Notes: generated from the sequence alone by a model not told the origin. Shown: positions 33,922 to 42,981, counted from the stretch's first letter. The stretch is DNA of 64,000 nucleotides from W-Chloroflexi-9 sp045863195 (GCA_045863195.1 BTUI01000006.1:1-64000), one strand, 5' to 3'. Numbers and translations are program-made.

Positions 33922-34338
33922 ATGAACGCACCTAGCTCAGCGCCGTGCCCGACCTGCGGGGGCACGGGCGGAGATGTTCCGCTCGGTCTCGTCCGGCACC
34001 ACGTGCGTCGCGCGTGGGCCCGCGACCTCGCAAGCACGACCTGGAGGTTCTGCTCAGCGGGCGGATGTGAGGTCGTCTACTTCGGCTCGGACGGAACGAG
34101 CATCGGCGTGGAGGACGTTCGTCGAGCGCCGGCGTACAAGACCGATCGCCCGGCCGATCTCCTCTGCTTCTGCTTCGACGTAACAGGCCAGCAGACGCTC
34201 GGCACTCCGGATCCCGTGCCGTACATCTCGGAGCGGGTGAGGCTCGGGGAGTGCGCGTGCGACATCCTCAACCCGAGGGGAGACTGCTGCCTTGGTTCCA
34301 TCGGCTTGTGGCGCAACGCTCAGAACCGACGGGGCTAG
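33922..34338 (+). CDS. CopZ-N-like Fe-S metallochaperone
   Basis: 138 residues. N-terminal zinc-ribbon style CPTCGG, then FCSAGGCEVVYFGSDG, LLCFCFDVT, and C-terminal CACDILNPRGDCCLGSI. This is the pattern of the putative iron-sulfur-binding metallochaperone family related to the N-terminal domain of archaeal CopZ, which binds Zn and a [2Fe-2S] cluster. It probably delivers or senses metal in the cytosol. Divergent from the CmtR-like gene. Confidence 0.85.
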   Translation: MNAPSSAPCPTCGGTGGDVPLGLVRHHVRRAWARDLASTTWRFCSAGGCEVVYFGSDGTSIGVEDVRRAPAYKTDRPADLLCFCFDVTGQQTLGTPDPVPYISERVRLGECACDILNPRGDCCLGSIGLWRNAQNRRG

Positions 34339-34491
34339 GGGCGCTGGAGCGTCATGCTCAAGTTCGCTCTGACCAGATCTCGCGCGAATCAGCCGCCGAT
34401 ATCGAGGGATCCAACTACCCCACCCTGCCTGGTCGGAGGCCGTGTTCCTCACGCGCCGCGATCGGTCCGAGCCCGTGCACGCGTGCTGGAA

Positions 34492-34941
34492 CTAGCGCCT
34501 CGGCGCCGCGGCAGCACCCTCAACTGATTCGTCGATGAGTAGCGGCGAGAGCGCGTCGATCACCCGGCACTCGAGGATCGTCGTACGCCGGCACTGATCG
34601 ACCACGTCGCTCAGCGCCTCGCGCATCGCGATGAGCGAGGCAATGCGCTCGTCGATCTCGGCGAGGTGTTCGGTGGCGATCCCATCGACCTCTGCGCAGG
34701 AGCGGTCGCGGTCACCGGAGAGGTCGAGCAGGCTGCGGATCATCTCGAGGCTGAAGCCGAGTTCTCGGCTGCGGCGGATGAACACGAGGCGGCGCGCGGC
34801 GTCCTCGTCGTATCGGCGCTGCCCGCCCTCAGTGCGCTCCGACTGCCCTAGGAGCCCGATCTCCTCGTAGTAGCGGATGGTCGGGATCTTGCAACCGCTC
34901 CGAGCAGCCAGCTCTCCGATTGAGAATCGTGCAGATGTCAT
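34492..34941 (-). CDS. MerR/ZntR-type metal-responsive activator
   Basis: 149 residues. N-terminal HTH (FSIGELAARSGCKIPTIRYY, EEIGLL) and a long dimer helix. Cysteines at 82, 117 and 125 reproduce the metal triad of MerR (82, 117, 126), including RRTTILECRV. It faces a CDF pair on the opposite strand with a MerR-type promoter between them. Expected ligand: Zn, Cd, Co, Hg or Pb; the neighbouring CDF exporters suggest Zn/Cd/Co. Confidence 0.92.
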   Translation of the reverse strand: MTSARFSIGELAARSGCKIPTIRYYEEIGLLGQSERTEGGQRRYDEDAARRLVFIRRSRELGFSLEMIRSLLDLSGDRDRSCAEVDGIATEHLAEIDERIASLIAMREALSDVVDQCRRTTILECRVIDALSPLLIDESVEGAAAAPRR

Positions 34942-34951
34942 GTGACACCCC

Positions 34952-34983
34952 TTGAACCTCTAGTCACTTGAGGTTCCATGATA
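34952..34983 (+). promoter_or_regulatory. MerR-type promoter with 20-bp spacer
   Basis: -35 TTGAAC (34952-34957) and -10 ATGATA (34978-34983) with a 20-base spacer. The spacer is filled by a dyad (AACCTCTAGT / ACTTGAGGTT, 34955-34975, one mismatch) that resembles the SoxR/ZntR class. The overlong spacer is the hallmark of MerR activation by DNA distortion. It drives the CDF gene on the plus strand. Confidence 0.85.
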
Positions 34984-34989
34984 GAGGAC

Positions 34990-35760
34990 ATGGAAGCCTT
35001 CACGCGCACCTCGACCGCCGTTGACCCGCTCTGCACGGACGACTGTTGCAGCGGTAAGGAAGCGGAGCTCACGGTCCTCGCGCGCCGCCCCGGCCAGCGA
35101 CGCGTGCTGCTGATCGTGCTCGCGATCAACGCGGTGATGTTCGTGGTGGAGGCGTGGGCGGGTATCGCCGCCCGCTCGGCGGCCCTGATCGCCGACTCGG
35201 TGGACATGTTTGGCGATGCCTCTGTCTACGTGCTGAGCCTCTATGCCCTCGACCGCAGCCTCCGCTGGCGCGCGGGCGCGGCGCTAGTGAAGGGCGCCAT
35301 CATCCTTGCCTTCGGCCTCGGCCTCCTGGTCGAGGTGGGCCGCCGACTCCTGGTCGGCGGCGTCCCGACCGCCGAGACGATCGGCGTCATCGGGCTGCTC
35401 GCGCTCACCGCCAACCTCATCTGCCTCGCTCTGCTGTGGCGGTTCCGGACCCAGGACGTGAACATGTCGAGCACCTTTGAGTGCTCGCGCAACGACGTCA
35501 TCGCGAACGTGGGCGTGCTGCTCGCCGCCGCTGGGGTCTGGCTGACTGGTGCGGCGTGGCCCGACCTGCTCGTTGGCGTCCTGGTCGCCGCGGTGTTCCT
35601 CCGCTCAGCCTGGTCGATCGTGCGGGCCGCGTGGCCGCAGTTCAGCGGCACTGAGTCAGTACCGTCCCACGATGAGGATCGGGCCGGGGTGATCGCGCCG
35701 CTTGAACTTGTCCTGCCCGGCGAGTCCCCCCCGTCTCGAGCGGAGGGACGGCACCGGTGA
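34990..35760 (+). CDS. cation diffusion facilitator exporter
   Basis: 256 residues from ATG 34990. An in-frame ATG at 34978 falls inside the -10 of the MerR promoter, so 34990 is the likely start and the message may be nearly leaderless. N-terminal CTDDCCSG may bind metal. Six hydrophobic helices with ligand motifs ALIADSVDMFGDA and FECSRNDVIANVGV. The 3' end overlaps the czcD start. Exports Zn/Cd/Co-type metals. Confidence 0.9.
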   Translation: MEAFTRTSTAVDPLCTDDCCSGKEAELTVLARRPGQRRVLLIVLAINAVMFVVEAWAGIAARSAALIADSVDMFGDASVYVLSLYALDRSLRWRAGAALVKGAIILAFGLGLLVEVGRRLLVGGVPTAETIGVIGLLALTANLICLALLWRFRTQDVNMSSTFECSRNDVIANVGVLLAAAGVWLTGAAWPDLLVGVLVAAVFLRSAWSIVRAAWPQFSGTESVPSHDEDRAGVIAPLELVLPGESPPSRAEGRHR

Positions 35761-36659
35761 GTCACGATCACGCCCCCCCACTCCGCTCGGGAGCGCGGCA
35801 CCAGCGCGCGCTCGCGATCACCTTCGGCCTCGTCGTCGTCTTCCTGTTTGTGGAGGCAGCGGGGGCGATGCTCACAGGATCCCTGGCGCTGCTCTCCGAC
35901 GCCGGGCACATGCTGACGGACGCCGTCGGGCTCGGCATGGCGCTCGCCGCGATCACGCTCGGCAACCGCGCGGCACAGCCGGCCCACCGCACGTTTGGGC
36001 TGTACCGCCTGGAGATCCTCGCCGCGCTGGCCAACGCCGTGCTCCTGTTCGGCGTCGGCTTCTACGTGCTCTACGAGGCGGTGCAGCGACTGGGGGAGCC
36101 GCCGGAGGTGCCGGGACTGCCGATGCTCGTGGTGGCGGTGGTCGGGCTCGCCGTGAACCTGGTCGGCCTCTGGCTGCTGCGCCGGGGTGCCGAGGAGAGC
36201 CTGAACGTCGAGGGCGCCTTCCTCGAAGTGGTAGCGGACATGGTGGGGTCGCTCGGGGTGATCGCCGCGGCGCTGATCCTGATCGTCACGGGCTGGCCCT
36301 ACGCCGACCCCTTGTTCGGCGCCGCGATCGGTCTCTTCATCCTGCCACGCGCCTGGCGGCTCGGCCGCAAGTCGCTGCGTATCCTCGTCGAGGCCGCGCC
36401 GGAGCGCGTGGACATCGAGGCGTTACGCCGCGAACTTCGCGCGCTCACCGGCGTCACTGGGGTACATGACCTCCACGTGTGGACGCTCACGTCCGAGATG
36501 GATGCGGCCATGGCGCACTTGCGCATCGATGAGGATGCGGATCCAGAAGCCGTCCTCAGCGAAGCACGGGACGTGCTGGAGCACCGCCATAGGGTCGCGC
36601 ACGCGACGCTCCAGATCGAGCGCTCGACGAGCGAGCCCTGCGCCAGCGCTACCTGGTAA
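35757..36659 (+). CDS. czcD: CzcD-type cation diffusion facilitator
   Basis: 300 residues, GTG start overlapping the previous stop. Six helices with LLSDAGHMLTDAVGLGMAL (TM2 HxxxD metal site) and VVADMVGSLGVIAAA (TM5 D/xxxD), and a complete C-terminal cytosolic domain ending HDLHVWTLTSEMDAAMAHL. N-terminal SHDHAPP is also typical. It pumps Zn2+/Co2+/Cd2+ out in exchange for protons. Partner of the preceding CDF protein under the same MerR promoter. Confidence 0.92.
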   Translation: MSHDHAPPLRSGARHQRALAITFGLVVVFLFVEAAGAMLTGSLALLSDAGHMLTDAVGLGMALAAITLGNRAAQPAHRTFGLYRLEILAALANAVLLFGVGFYVLYEAVQRLGEPPEVPGLPMLVVAVVGLAVNLVGLWLLRRGAEESLNVEGAFLEVVADMVGSLGVIAAALILIVTGWPYADPLFGAAIGLFILPRAWRLGRKSLRILVEAAPERVDIEALRRELRALTGVTGVHDLHVWTLTSEMDAAMAHLRIDEDADPEAVLSEARDVLEHRHRVAHATLQIERSTSEPCASATW

Positions 36660-36722
36660 CCGACACGGTAGCGAGGGCTTCCTGCATCGTTGGTCCCGCC
36701 GCCGACCTGCTCCTCCGCGACG

Positions 36723-37550
36723 TCACAGCCAGTCCGCCCCAATGGCACCGAGCAGGAGCGCACCCAGCACGACGCGGTAGAGGGCGAAGACGCCGAACCC
36801 GTGTGACGCGACGTACCGGAGCAGGAAGCGGATCACGACGAGGCCGACCGCGAAGGCGACGAGCATCCCTACGAGCAGTGGGCCGATCGGAAACCCCGCC
36901 TCGTCCGCGAGCGCGCTCGGAATCTCAAGGACGGCCGCGCCCGCGATCACCGGCACCGAGAGCAGGAAAGAGAAGCGGGTCGCGGCCGGACGCTCGAGGC
37001 CGAGGCTGCGTCCGCCAATGAGCGTGCTGCCCGACCGCGAGAAGCCCGGTATCAGCGCGAACACCTGCCAGCCGCCGACGGCGAGCGCGCCACGGACGGA
37101 GAGGTCGGCCTCGGTGCGTATGCGCGCCGCGCGGCTGTCCACCAGCCAGAGCAGGACGCCGCCCAGGATGAGCATCAGCGCCACGACCACGGGGGAACGC
37201 AGCTCGCGCTCGACGAGGTCGGCGAGCAGCAGCCCAGCGACGACCGCGGGGAGTGTGGCCGCCCCGATCAGCCCGATCAGCCGCGACTCGCCCGGCATCG
37301 AGCGGACGCCGCTCCAACCGCCGGCGAGGAGCGCGAGCGCGCCGCGCCCCATGCGTAACCAGTCTCGCCGGAACTCCACAAGGACGGCGGCGAGTGTGCC
37401 CACGTGCAGCCCGACGTCGAAGGCGAGGGGGTTGGGCGGTTCGCCGAGGAGGCGATGGCCGATCACGAGGTGGCCGGACGAAGACACGGGCAGGAACTCT
37501 GTCGCCGCCTGGACGGCGCCCAGCAGCGCCGCCCGCATCCATTCGTCCAT
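36723..37550 (-). CDS. uppP: undecaprenyl-diphosphatase
   Basis: 275 residues, eight helices. Family motifs EFLPVSSSGHLVIGHRLLG near the start and PGFSRSGSTLIGGRSLGLER in the middle carry the catalytic Glu, Ser and Arg residues. It recycles the undecaprenyl carrier for cell-wall synthesis and confers bacitracin resistance. It lies convergent to czcD, at the downstream end of the minus-strand block; gene spacing (56 bases) allows separate transcription. Confidence 0.95.
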   Translation of the reverse strand: MDEWMRAALLGAVQAATEFLPVSSSGHLVIGHRLLGEPPNPLAFDVGLHVGTLAAVLVEFRRDWLRMGRGALALLAGGWSGVRSMPGESRLIGLIGAATLPAVVAGLLLADLVERELRSPVVVALMLILGGVLLWLVDSRAARIRTEADLSVRGALAVGGWQVFALIPGFSRSGSTLIGGRSLGLERPAATRFSFLLSVPVIAGAAVLEIPSALADEAGFPIGPLLVGMLVAFAVGLVVIRFLLRYVASHGFGVFALYRVVLGALLLGAIGADWL

Positions 37551-37606
37551 GCCGCCCTCGTCCGACCACTCGTCCCGAATGTCCCAGTCGCGTCAGCGCA
37601 GGCCGG

Positions 37607-38728
37607 TCAGTTCACGAGCGGTTCGAGCGCCGCGCGCAACTCGTCCGCGTCCATGACGCCTTCGAACTTCGCGGCGACGGTGCCGCCCGGCGCCAACACG
37701 AACACGAACGGCTCGGCCTGGAGCTTCCACTCCTCCACCGTCGGCACTGGCTGTAGGGTGCCCTCGCTGCGGGCCAGGTCGAGCTGGTACGGCTCGATTT
37801 GGATGAACTCCACCTGGTCACGGAACTCGGCGTAGACCGGCTCGACACCTGCCTGAAGCACCGGGCCGCAGAAGCGCGTGACGCAGAACGCCGGCGTCAC
37901 GAACGCCACAACCACGGGCTTCCCAGAATCGATAGCCTCCGCGACCGTGGTGTCGACGAGGTCTGGGTTCGGTGGCGCAGCGGTGGTGAAGTCGTGAATG
38001 TCGTCGCCCTCCCGCAGCACTGCCTGCTCGCTGCGCGGAACCTGCTCGCCCACGGCAGGTTCGGAGGTGCGCTCCTGCACGAAGAACGTGATCCGCATCC
38101 CCTCTTCCTCCACGGACTCGGAGTGCGCCGAGATCTCCGCGCCCCACCAACCAGTCCGGTCGAAGTCGACGAGGGTGGTGTACATGGTGATGTGGTCGCC
38201 GTCGGAGGCGGTCGCGTGATCGTCGCCGTGGTCAGCGCCACCACCCGAAGCCGGCGATGCCTCCTCGTGGGGGACTTCGAGCGAGAGGTCCAGCGAGCGC
38301 GGGGTGAACTCGAAGCCACCCACCTCCGTCGCGCCGGACAGGTCCTCGAGCGACTCCCCGAGCCACACGAATCGCGCCTGGACGTCGACGCCGGTCGCGA
38401 GACTCTGATCCTCCTTGTTCACGATCGCCATGGCGACTCGCGTCGGGCCGACGCCGATGTTGGAGTTGACGATCACAGGCTGGACCGGGCTGTCCTGGAC
38501 ACTCTCTGCGATCGCCTGCGCGCCCCAGCGCTGGGCGAGCGGCTGATCCGCCGATGACGTCGCGCTCGCACCCTCGGCAGTGGCGGCCTTGGTATCCGCA
38601 TCATCCGAACCATCGTCCCCGTCCGAGCAGGCCGCCGCCATCACAGCGACGGTGAGCGTGAGGAGGAACGAGGCAGCGACTCGTGCCCAAGGCCGGCGTC
38701 GGTCGCCAAACATCGTTCGGAAGGTCAT
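37607..38728 (-). CDS. lipoprotein with C-terminal thioredoxin-like domain
   Basis: 373 residues, lipobox AAAC. An N-terminal part of about 200 residues contains a metal-suggestive stretch (ADHGDDHATASDGDHIT) and beta-rich segments. The C-terminal thioredoxin-like domain has PVVVAFVTPAFCVTRFCGPVLQAG, a CxxxxC variant in place of CxxC, then VPTVEEW and a Phe-Val-rich strand. It is coupled to the DsbA gene (4-base overlap). Possibly a redox or copper-delivery protein. Confidence 0.75.
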   Translation of the reverse strand: MTFRTMFGDRRRPWARVAASFLLTLTVAVMAAACSDGDDGSDDADTKAATAEGASATSSADQPLAQRWGAQAIAESVQDSPVQPVIVNSNIGVGPTRVAMAIVNKEDQSLATGVDVQARFVWLGESLEDLSGATEVGGFEFTPRSLDLSLEVPHEEASPASGGGADHGDDHATASDGDHITMYTTLVDFDRTGWWGAEISAHSESVEEEGMRITFFVQERTSEPAVGEQVPRSEQAVLREGDDIHDFTTAAPPNPDLVDTTVAEAIDSGKPVVVAFVTPAFCVTRFCGPVLQAGVEPVYAEFRDQVEFIQIEPYQLDLARSEGTLQPVPTVEEWKLQAEPFVFVLAPGGTVAAKFEGVMDADELRAALEPLVN

Positions 38729-39438
38729 GGGAGCTCCGCTTCAATACGGTCGCGCAGCATGTCTTCGGTCATCATGCTGCCGACCATCTGGCCGTTGATG
38801 AAGAAGGTGGGCGTGCCCTCCACGCCGAAGGCGACGCCGTCACGCTGGTCGCGCTCGATCTTCGCCTGGATTGCCGGGTCGTCGAGGTCCGCCGTGAAGG
38901 CGTCGATGTCGAGGCCCAACTCGGAGGCGTAGGTCACGAACAGGTCGCGCTGCGAGGTCTGCTGCTCGCCCCACTCCCGCTGGCGCTGGAAGAGCAGTGA
39001 ATACATGTCCCAGTAGCGATCCTGGCGGCCGGCTGCCTCCATTGCGGAGGCGGCGAGCACAGAGTTGAAGTGCAGCGGGAAGTACCGCACGACGAAGTTG
39101 ATGCGGTCGCCGTAGTCCTCGCGGATCTGCTCGACGATCGGATACATCGCGCCGCAGGATTCGCACTCCGGGTCGAGGAACTCGACGAGTGTGACCGGTG
39201 CGTCGGACGGTCCCGCCTGCGGGCTGTCCTCGCGGACGAGCTGAGCGCCGCCGCCCGTGGCATCCGCTGCGGGGGCAGGGTCGTCGTCCCCGGGCGCGAA
39301 GACGAAGAACACGACGACCGCGACGGCAGCAATCGTCGCCCCGATCCCGAGGAGCGCCTTCGCCTCGCGCGATAGTCCCCCCTGTGGTGAGGCGCGTCGC
39401 TGCGCGCGGCGCTCCCGTCGCGCGTTTCGATCATTCAT
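38725..39438 (-). CDS. DsbA-family thiol-disulfide oxidoreductase
   Basis: 237 residues. A basic N terminus, one transmembrane helix, then a thioredoxin fold with active site PECESCGAMYP and the cis-Pro loop GVEGTPTFFING. The DsbA helical insert sits between. Membrane-anchored DsbA proteins form disulfides in exported proteins; the adjacent DsbB gene reoxidises it. Overlaps neighbours on both sides. Confidence 0.92.
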   Translation of the reverse strand: MNDRNARRERRAQRRASPQGGLSREAKALLGIGATIAAVAVVVFFVFAPGDDDPAPAADATGGGAQLVREDSPQAGPSDAPVTLVEFLDPECESCGAMYPIVEQIREDYGDRINFVVRYFPLHFNSVLAASAMEAAGRQDRYWDMYSLLFQRQREWGEQQTSQRDLFVTYASELGLDIDAFTADLDDPAIQAKIERDQRDGVAFGVEGTPTFFINGQMVGSMMTEDMLRDRIEAELP

Positions 39439-39898
39439 CGAAGTACCTCTTTCCGGCCCCGTAGAGGCCCATACATACGTTGATGACGCTGAAGGCGACG
39501 AGCGACATCAGCGGAATCGTGATGAAGCCCAGCCATTCGATCTGGCGCGTCGTGCAGGAAACGCCGAGGCGGCAGGGCTGCGCGCTCTCCGGCAGGACGC
39601 CGAAGTAGAGAAGGTTGTGGTACACGGCGATCGCGAGGCCGAGGAGTGTCAGCGGCAGCACGTACGCGGCGATACCGCGGTCGCGGCGGAGGATGCCGAC
39701 CGCGAGCACCGCTGCGAGCGGATACATGAGGATGCGCTGGTACCAGCAGAGCACGCAGGGCTGGAGATCCATGACCTCGCTGAAGTAGAGGCTGCCCGCC
39801 GTGGCGACCACGGCCTGGGTCCACGCCACATACGGCAGGGCCGCCCAGAGCCCGGCTCGCTGCTCCGCCTCCACTGAGGCCGCAACCACCTCACTCAT
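39431..39898 (-). CDS. dsbB: DsbB-family quinone-linked disulfide formation protein
   Basis: 155 residues from ATG 39898, with GGGAG upstream. Four helices. First periplasmic pair CVLCWYQRILMYPLA, second pair CRLGVSC, typical of DsbB. It passes electrons from DsbA to quinone. Overlaps the DsbA gene by 8 bases. Confidence 0.93.
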   Translation of the reverse strand: MSEVVAASVEAEQRAGLWAALPYVAWTQAVVATAGSLYFSEVMDLQPCVLCWYQRILMYPLAAVLAVGILRRDRGIAAYVLPLTLLGLAIAVYHNLLYFGVLPESAQPCRLGVSCTTRQIEWLGFITIPLMSLVAFSVINVCMGLYGAGKRYFDE

Positions 39899-40757
39899 CG
39901 TGCGCTCCCGGCGCCGCGACGCCAGCGCGTACCGGCAGGGGATCGTCCGTCGGCGCCTCGGCACGGGACCATGCCTGGAAGACGATAGCGAGCCGGATCA
40001 GCAGGACCGGCGTCATCGCCATCCACATGATGAGGCCCGCCGCCTGCTGGTCATGGAGCGCGTCCACGCTCGGCCAGACGCGGTTCGCGAACTCGTAGGT
40101 GGTGAAGAGAGGGAAGTTGTCGAAGGTGAGGTAGACCCCGAGCGCCATCGGGACGAGCTTCGACGCGAGGACGTAGAGTGCCTGCTTCCCGTAGCGCAGG
40201 CCCGTGCTCGCCGGCCGATACGCGTCCAGTGCCCACCAGAACAGCAGCGCCGAAGCGAACCAGATTCCGTCCATCAGCATCGTGCCCACCTGCAGCGCCT
40301 TCAGCGGGTCCGCCACAGCCGGCAGGTGGGTGACAACCAGCACCGCCTGGAGCAGGACCCAGGCAACGAAGGGGCGGCCCACGACCCAACGCAGGGGACG
40401 CCCGCCTGGCGCGCGCAACCAGCGTTCACGCACCGATACCGGTACCGAGTACACCAGGAGCGGCGAGGCCACGTAGAGGTAGACGATGATCTGGATCATG
40501 CTCGCGGAGAGCAGGTACCCGGCGGCCAGCGCGCCGAGCGGCCAGTCTGTCGCGATCCAGAGCGTCACCCAGCCGCCCACGAAGGCGGCAGCCCGGTTGC
40601 GGTCCACGGGGGTGCCGGTACGGCGTGCCTCGGCCCGCACCAGGCGGGCGTACCCCCAGGCCATTCCCAGCATGACCAGCCAGATGCCGATGTACGGCTG
40701 CGGCGCCCACGTCCATGGCACCGCCACCTGGCCGCTGCACCACCAGCTCACCATCAC
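39891..40757 (-). CDS. CtaG-like caa3 oxidase assembly protein
   Basis: 288 residues, seven predicted helices. WTWAPQPYIGIWLVMLGMAW at the start and WPLGALAAGYLLSASMIQ, HLPAVADPLKALQ, GIWFASALLFWWALD, DQQAAGLIMWM follow the CtaG pattern. It would assist copper insertion into the cytochrome oxidase. Intact, unlike the copy at 31563. It sits just downstream of the PCuAC and SCO genes, which fits this role. Confidence 0.88.
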   Translation of the reverse strand: MMVSWWCSGQVAVPWTWAPQPYIGIWLVMLGMAWGYARLVRAEARRTGTPVDRNRAAAFVGGWVTLWIATDWPLGALAAGYLLSASMIQIIVYLYVASPLLVYSVPVSVRERWLRAPGGRPLRWVVGRPFVAWVLLQAVLVVTHLPAVADPLKALQVGTMLMDGIWFASALLFWWALDAYRPASTGLRYGKQALYVLASKLVPMALGVYLTFDNFPLFTTYEFANRVWPSVDALHDQQAAGLIMWMAMTPVLLIRLAIVFQAWSRAEAPTDDPLPVRAGVAAPGAHDE

Positions 40758-40800
40758 TGTGTCCCTTTCGACGCGCCGATGCGCCGCACGACATCCGCGC

Positions 40801-41277
40801 TCATCTCGGGCCTCCGGTATGGACTACGTCCGCCAGGACCTCGACCTCGCCTGCGGCCTCGAAGGTGAGGACGAGCCGCACCTGGCCGCCTTCCTCCAAG
40901 GGCGCGACGGGATCGATCAGCATCACGTGGAAGCCGCCCGGCTCGAGGGCCACCGTCTCGCCGGCAGGGATGGTGAGCGCATCCACCGGGCGCATCGAGA
41001 CGGAGGCGCCGTCCATGACAGTCTCGTGGAGTTCGGCCAGCCGTGACCCGTCCGATCGGACGCTCAGCAGCGTGTCACCACCGTCGCCCTCATTGCTGAT
41101 CTGCAGGTAGGCGGCGGCCACATCACCGGGCGGCTCGGGGACGTACGCGTCCGAGACGCTGATCCGAGAGCCCGTAGCCTCAGCCCCGCTATCTGCCGCG
41201 AGGCAGCCGGCTCCGACGAGGATGGCAACCACCGCGAGGAGCCCGGGGAGAGCACCGCGCTTGATCCGGGTGCTCAT
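40801..41277 (-). CDS. PCuAC copper chaperone lipoprotein
   Basis: 158 residues. Signal sequence with lipobox GAGC. The PCuAC domain is recognisable: ISVSDAYVPEPPGDVAAAYL, the metal set His in ELHETVMDGASVSMRPVD (H, M, M) and GGFHVMLIDPVAPL (H, M). It hands Cu(I) to the CuA centre, usually with SCO. It overlaps the SCO gene by 4 bases. Confidence 0.93.
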   Translation of the reverse strand: MSTRIKRGALPGLLAVVAILVGAGCLAADSGAEATGSRISVSDAYVPEPPGDVAAAYLQISNEGDGGDTLLSVRSDGSRLAELHETVMDGASVSMRPVDALTIPAGETVALEPGGFHVMLIDPVAPLEEGGQVRLVLTFEAAGEVEVLADVVHTGGPR

Positions 41278-41930
41278 GAGGCACTCTCCTCAACCAAGCG
41301 CTCGATGATGCTGGCCCAGGCCTCCTGGCGGACGCCGAGCGGGAACTGCCAGGTCTGTTCGTCGTTGGGTGTGTAGCCGTAGACCCAGCCCGCATGGTTC
41401 ACGGCGTAGCGGCCCTCCGCGTCCGGCTCCTCGCGTGTCGCCGGAGGCACACCGGCCGCCAGTTGGGCGACGCCGAGCGCGTCGTCAGTGCCCGTGAGGC
41501 CGATGAAGTCGCGATCGAAGTGGTCCAGCCACGCGCGGATGTTCTCGGGCGAGTCGCGGGGCGGGTCGACGCCGACGAACACCACCTTCACCCGCTCCCG
41601 CACTTCGGATGGAACCTGCTCGAGTGCGCCGGCGATGTTTGCGAAGTGGATCGGGCAAACGTCGGGACAGTTGGTGTACCCGAAATAGAGGAGCGTCAGG
41701 TAGCCCTCGGTCTCCCCCGCGAAGTCGAACGGTCGCCCTGCCGTGTCGGTGAGGACGAACTCGGGTCGGGCTGCGTCCTCCGCGATCATCACGCCGTCGC
41801 GGTCGTCGGCTCCGGTGGCGGTTCCCGATCCGCATCCGGCGACCAACGCGAGCGTGGTGGCCATCAGGATCAGGGCGCCCGCCGAGGGCCGGGTGACCAC
41901 GCGAGGCCGGAGACGGTTGTCAGGGGGCAT
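41274..41930 (-). CDS. SCO1/SenC copper metallochaperone
   Basis: 218 residues from ATG 41930, lipobox VAGC. The SCO fold is clear: TLLYFGYTNCPDVCPIHFAN (CxxxC) and a late conserved His in RYAVNHAGWVYGYTPN. It binds Cu and reduces the CuA cysteines during cytochrome oxidase assembly. A longer frame exists upstream to 42056 but begins with a low-quality region. A second SCO-family gene lies at 44187. Confidence 0.92.
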   Translation of the reverse strand: MPPDNRLRPRVVTRPSAGALILMATTLALVAGCGSGTATGADDRDGVMIAEDAARPEFVLTDTAGRPFDFAGETEGYLTLLYFGYTNCPDVCPIHFANIAGALEQVPSEVRERVKVVFVGVDPPRDSPENIRAWLDHFDRDFIGLTGTDDALGVAQLAAGVPPATREEPDAEGRYAVNHAGWVYGYTPNDEQTWQFPLGVRQEAWASIIERLVEESAS

Positions 41931-42077
41931 GCGTTCTCGAGTCCGATCGCACCGCACCTGCGGCGCACACTGGCGCACGGCGGCTGCGGCAGGCAGAGAG
42001 CTGGTGCTTGGGGCGGCGGCGTGTCGCGCAGGCTGAGCCCCGCACGGGCGCGTCAAGGCGTGTGGCCGACCGGTGCC

Positions 42078-42590
42078 TCAGGCGCGCGGCGGAGGCGGGA
42101 GGGGGTATTCGCCCGGTGCCGTGACAGGGGACGCCGCTCGCTCAGGGGTGAGGACGAGTTCGCCGCTGCAGGGAGCGAGGTCAGCACCGAGACCGGGGAG
42201 CGCCATTGCGGAGACGCCCAGGTCGAACGTAAAGACCACCTCGCCCGCCTCGGACTCCGCAGCGTCAGCGGCCGATGCGGACGCCTCGGTGGGTCCTGGC
42301 GACGACGTCGAACCGACTGGCACCCAGCCGTCCGGGTGGATGTCGCAGAGGTGGAAGATCAACCCGGCGGGCGCCTCGCCTGTGGCCGGGGCGTCACGCT
42401 CGGTGCGGTCGTCCCAGGGATGCGCGTGGTCGACGGGAACGCCGTTCACGGACACGTGCTGGTGGCCTGGCAGCCACCCGGCGAGTTCGGGCATCAGCGG
42501 GGTGAAGAGGGGTTGGAGTAACGCGAGCACGGCGGCCACGACGAAGATGACGTAGCCCCGCTGATACCGGAGTGGCCGTACTGCGTTCAT
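42078..42590 (-). CDS. hypothetical membrane-anchored protein
   Basis: 170 residues from ATG 42590. One hydrophobic helix near the start (YVIFVVAAVLALLQPLF), then a His-rich segment (PGHQHVSVNGVPVDHAHPWDD) and a beta-rich acidic domain. A Pro-rich tail. The histidines suggest metal binding. Position inside the copper/cytochrome assembly operon supports an accessory role; no family recognised. Confidence 0.6.
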   Translation of the reverse strand: MNAVRPLRYQRGYVIFVVAAVLALLQPLFTPLMPELAGWLPGHQHVSVNGVPVDHAHPWDDRTERDAPATGEAPAGLIFHLCDIHPDGWVPVGSTSSPGPTEASASAADAAESEAGEVVFTFDLGVSAMALPGLGADLAPCSGELVLTPERAASPVTAPGEYPLPPPPRA

Positions 42591-42654
42591 GGGCGTTCGA
42601 CCGAAGTCTGCGCGTCGGTCCGCGCGGGCGCAACAGGTGGGACGGCGGGCTCGC

Positions 42655-42867
42655 TTAGGGTTGCCGCCGCCGGTGTTTCCCCCACAGCACCAGCGCGCCG
42701 AATCCGGGGATACCGAGGACAGCGGCGAAGACGAGGTCGGGGCCGAGAACATGTTCCGACGGCGAGGTCATGACGTGTCCACCGAAGATCACCGCGACCA
42801 TCGCGACCGCCGCCACGACGATCCCGAGGAACTGAAGGCGGTCAGACGAGTGAGATGAGTTGGGCAT
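42655..42867 (-). CDS. small two-helix membrane protein
   Basis: 70 residues; AGGAACAGCCC upstream of ATG 42867. Two helices (LGIVVAAVAMVAVIFGGHVM and LVFAAVLGIPGFGALVLWG) with a basic tail (KHRRRQP). Resembles small accessory subunits of oxidases or transporters, but no name can be given. Part of the minus-strand assembly operon. Confidence 0.6.
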   Translation of the reverse strand: MPNSSHSSDRLQFLGIVVAAVAMVAVIFGGHVMTSPSEHVLGPDLVFAAVLGIPGFGALVLWGKHRRRQP

Positions 42868-42981
42868 GGGCTGTTCCTGCTCGTGGTGGGATGAAGGTTC
42901 AGCACTGCGGCCACGTCAGCGTAGCGTATGTGAGATAAGGCACAAAGCCCAAAACGCGCCGTGCTTATGCATCCAAGTGCG

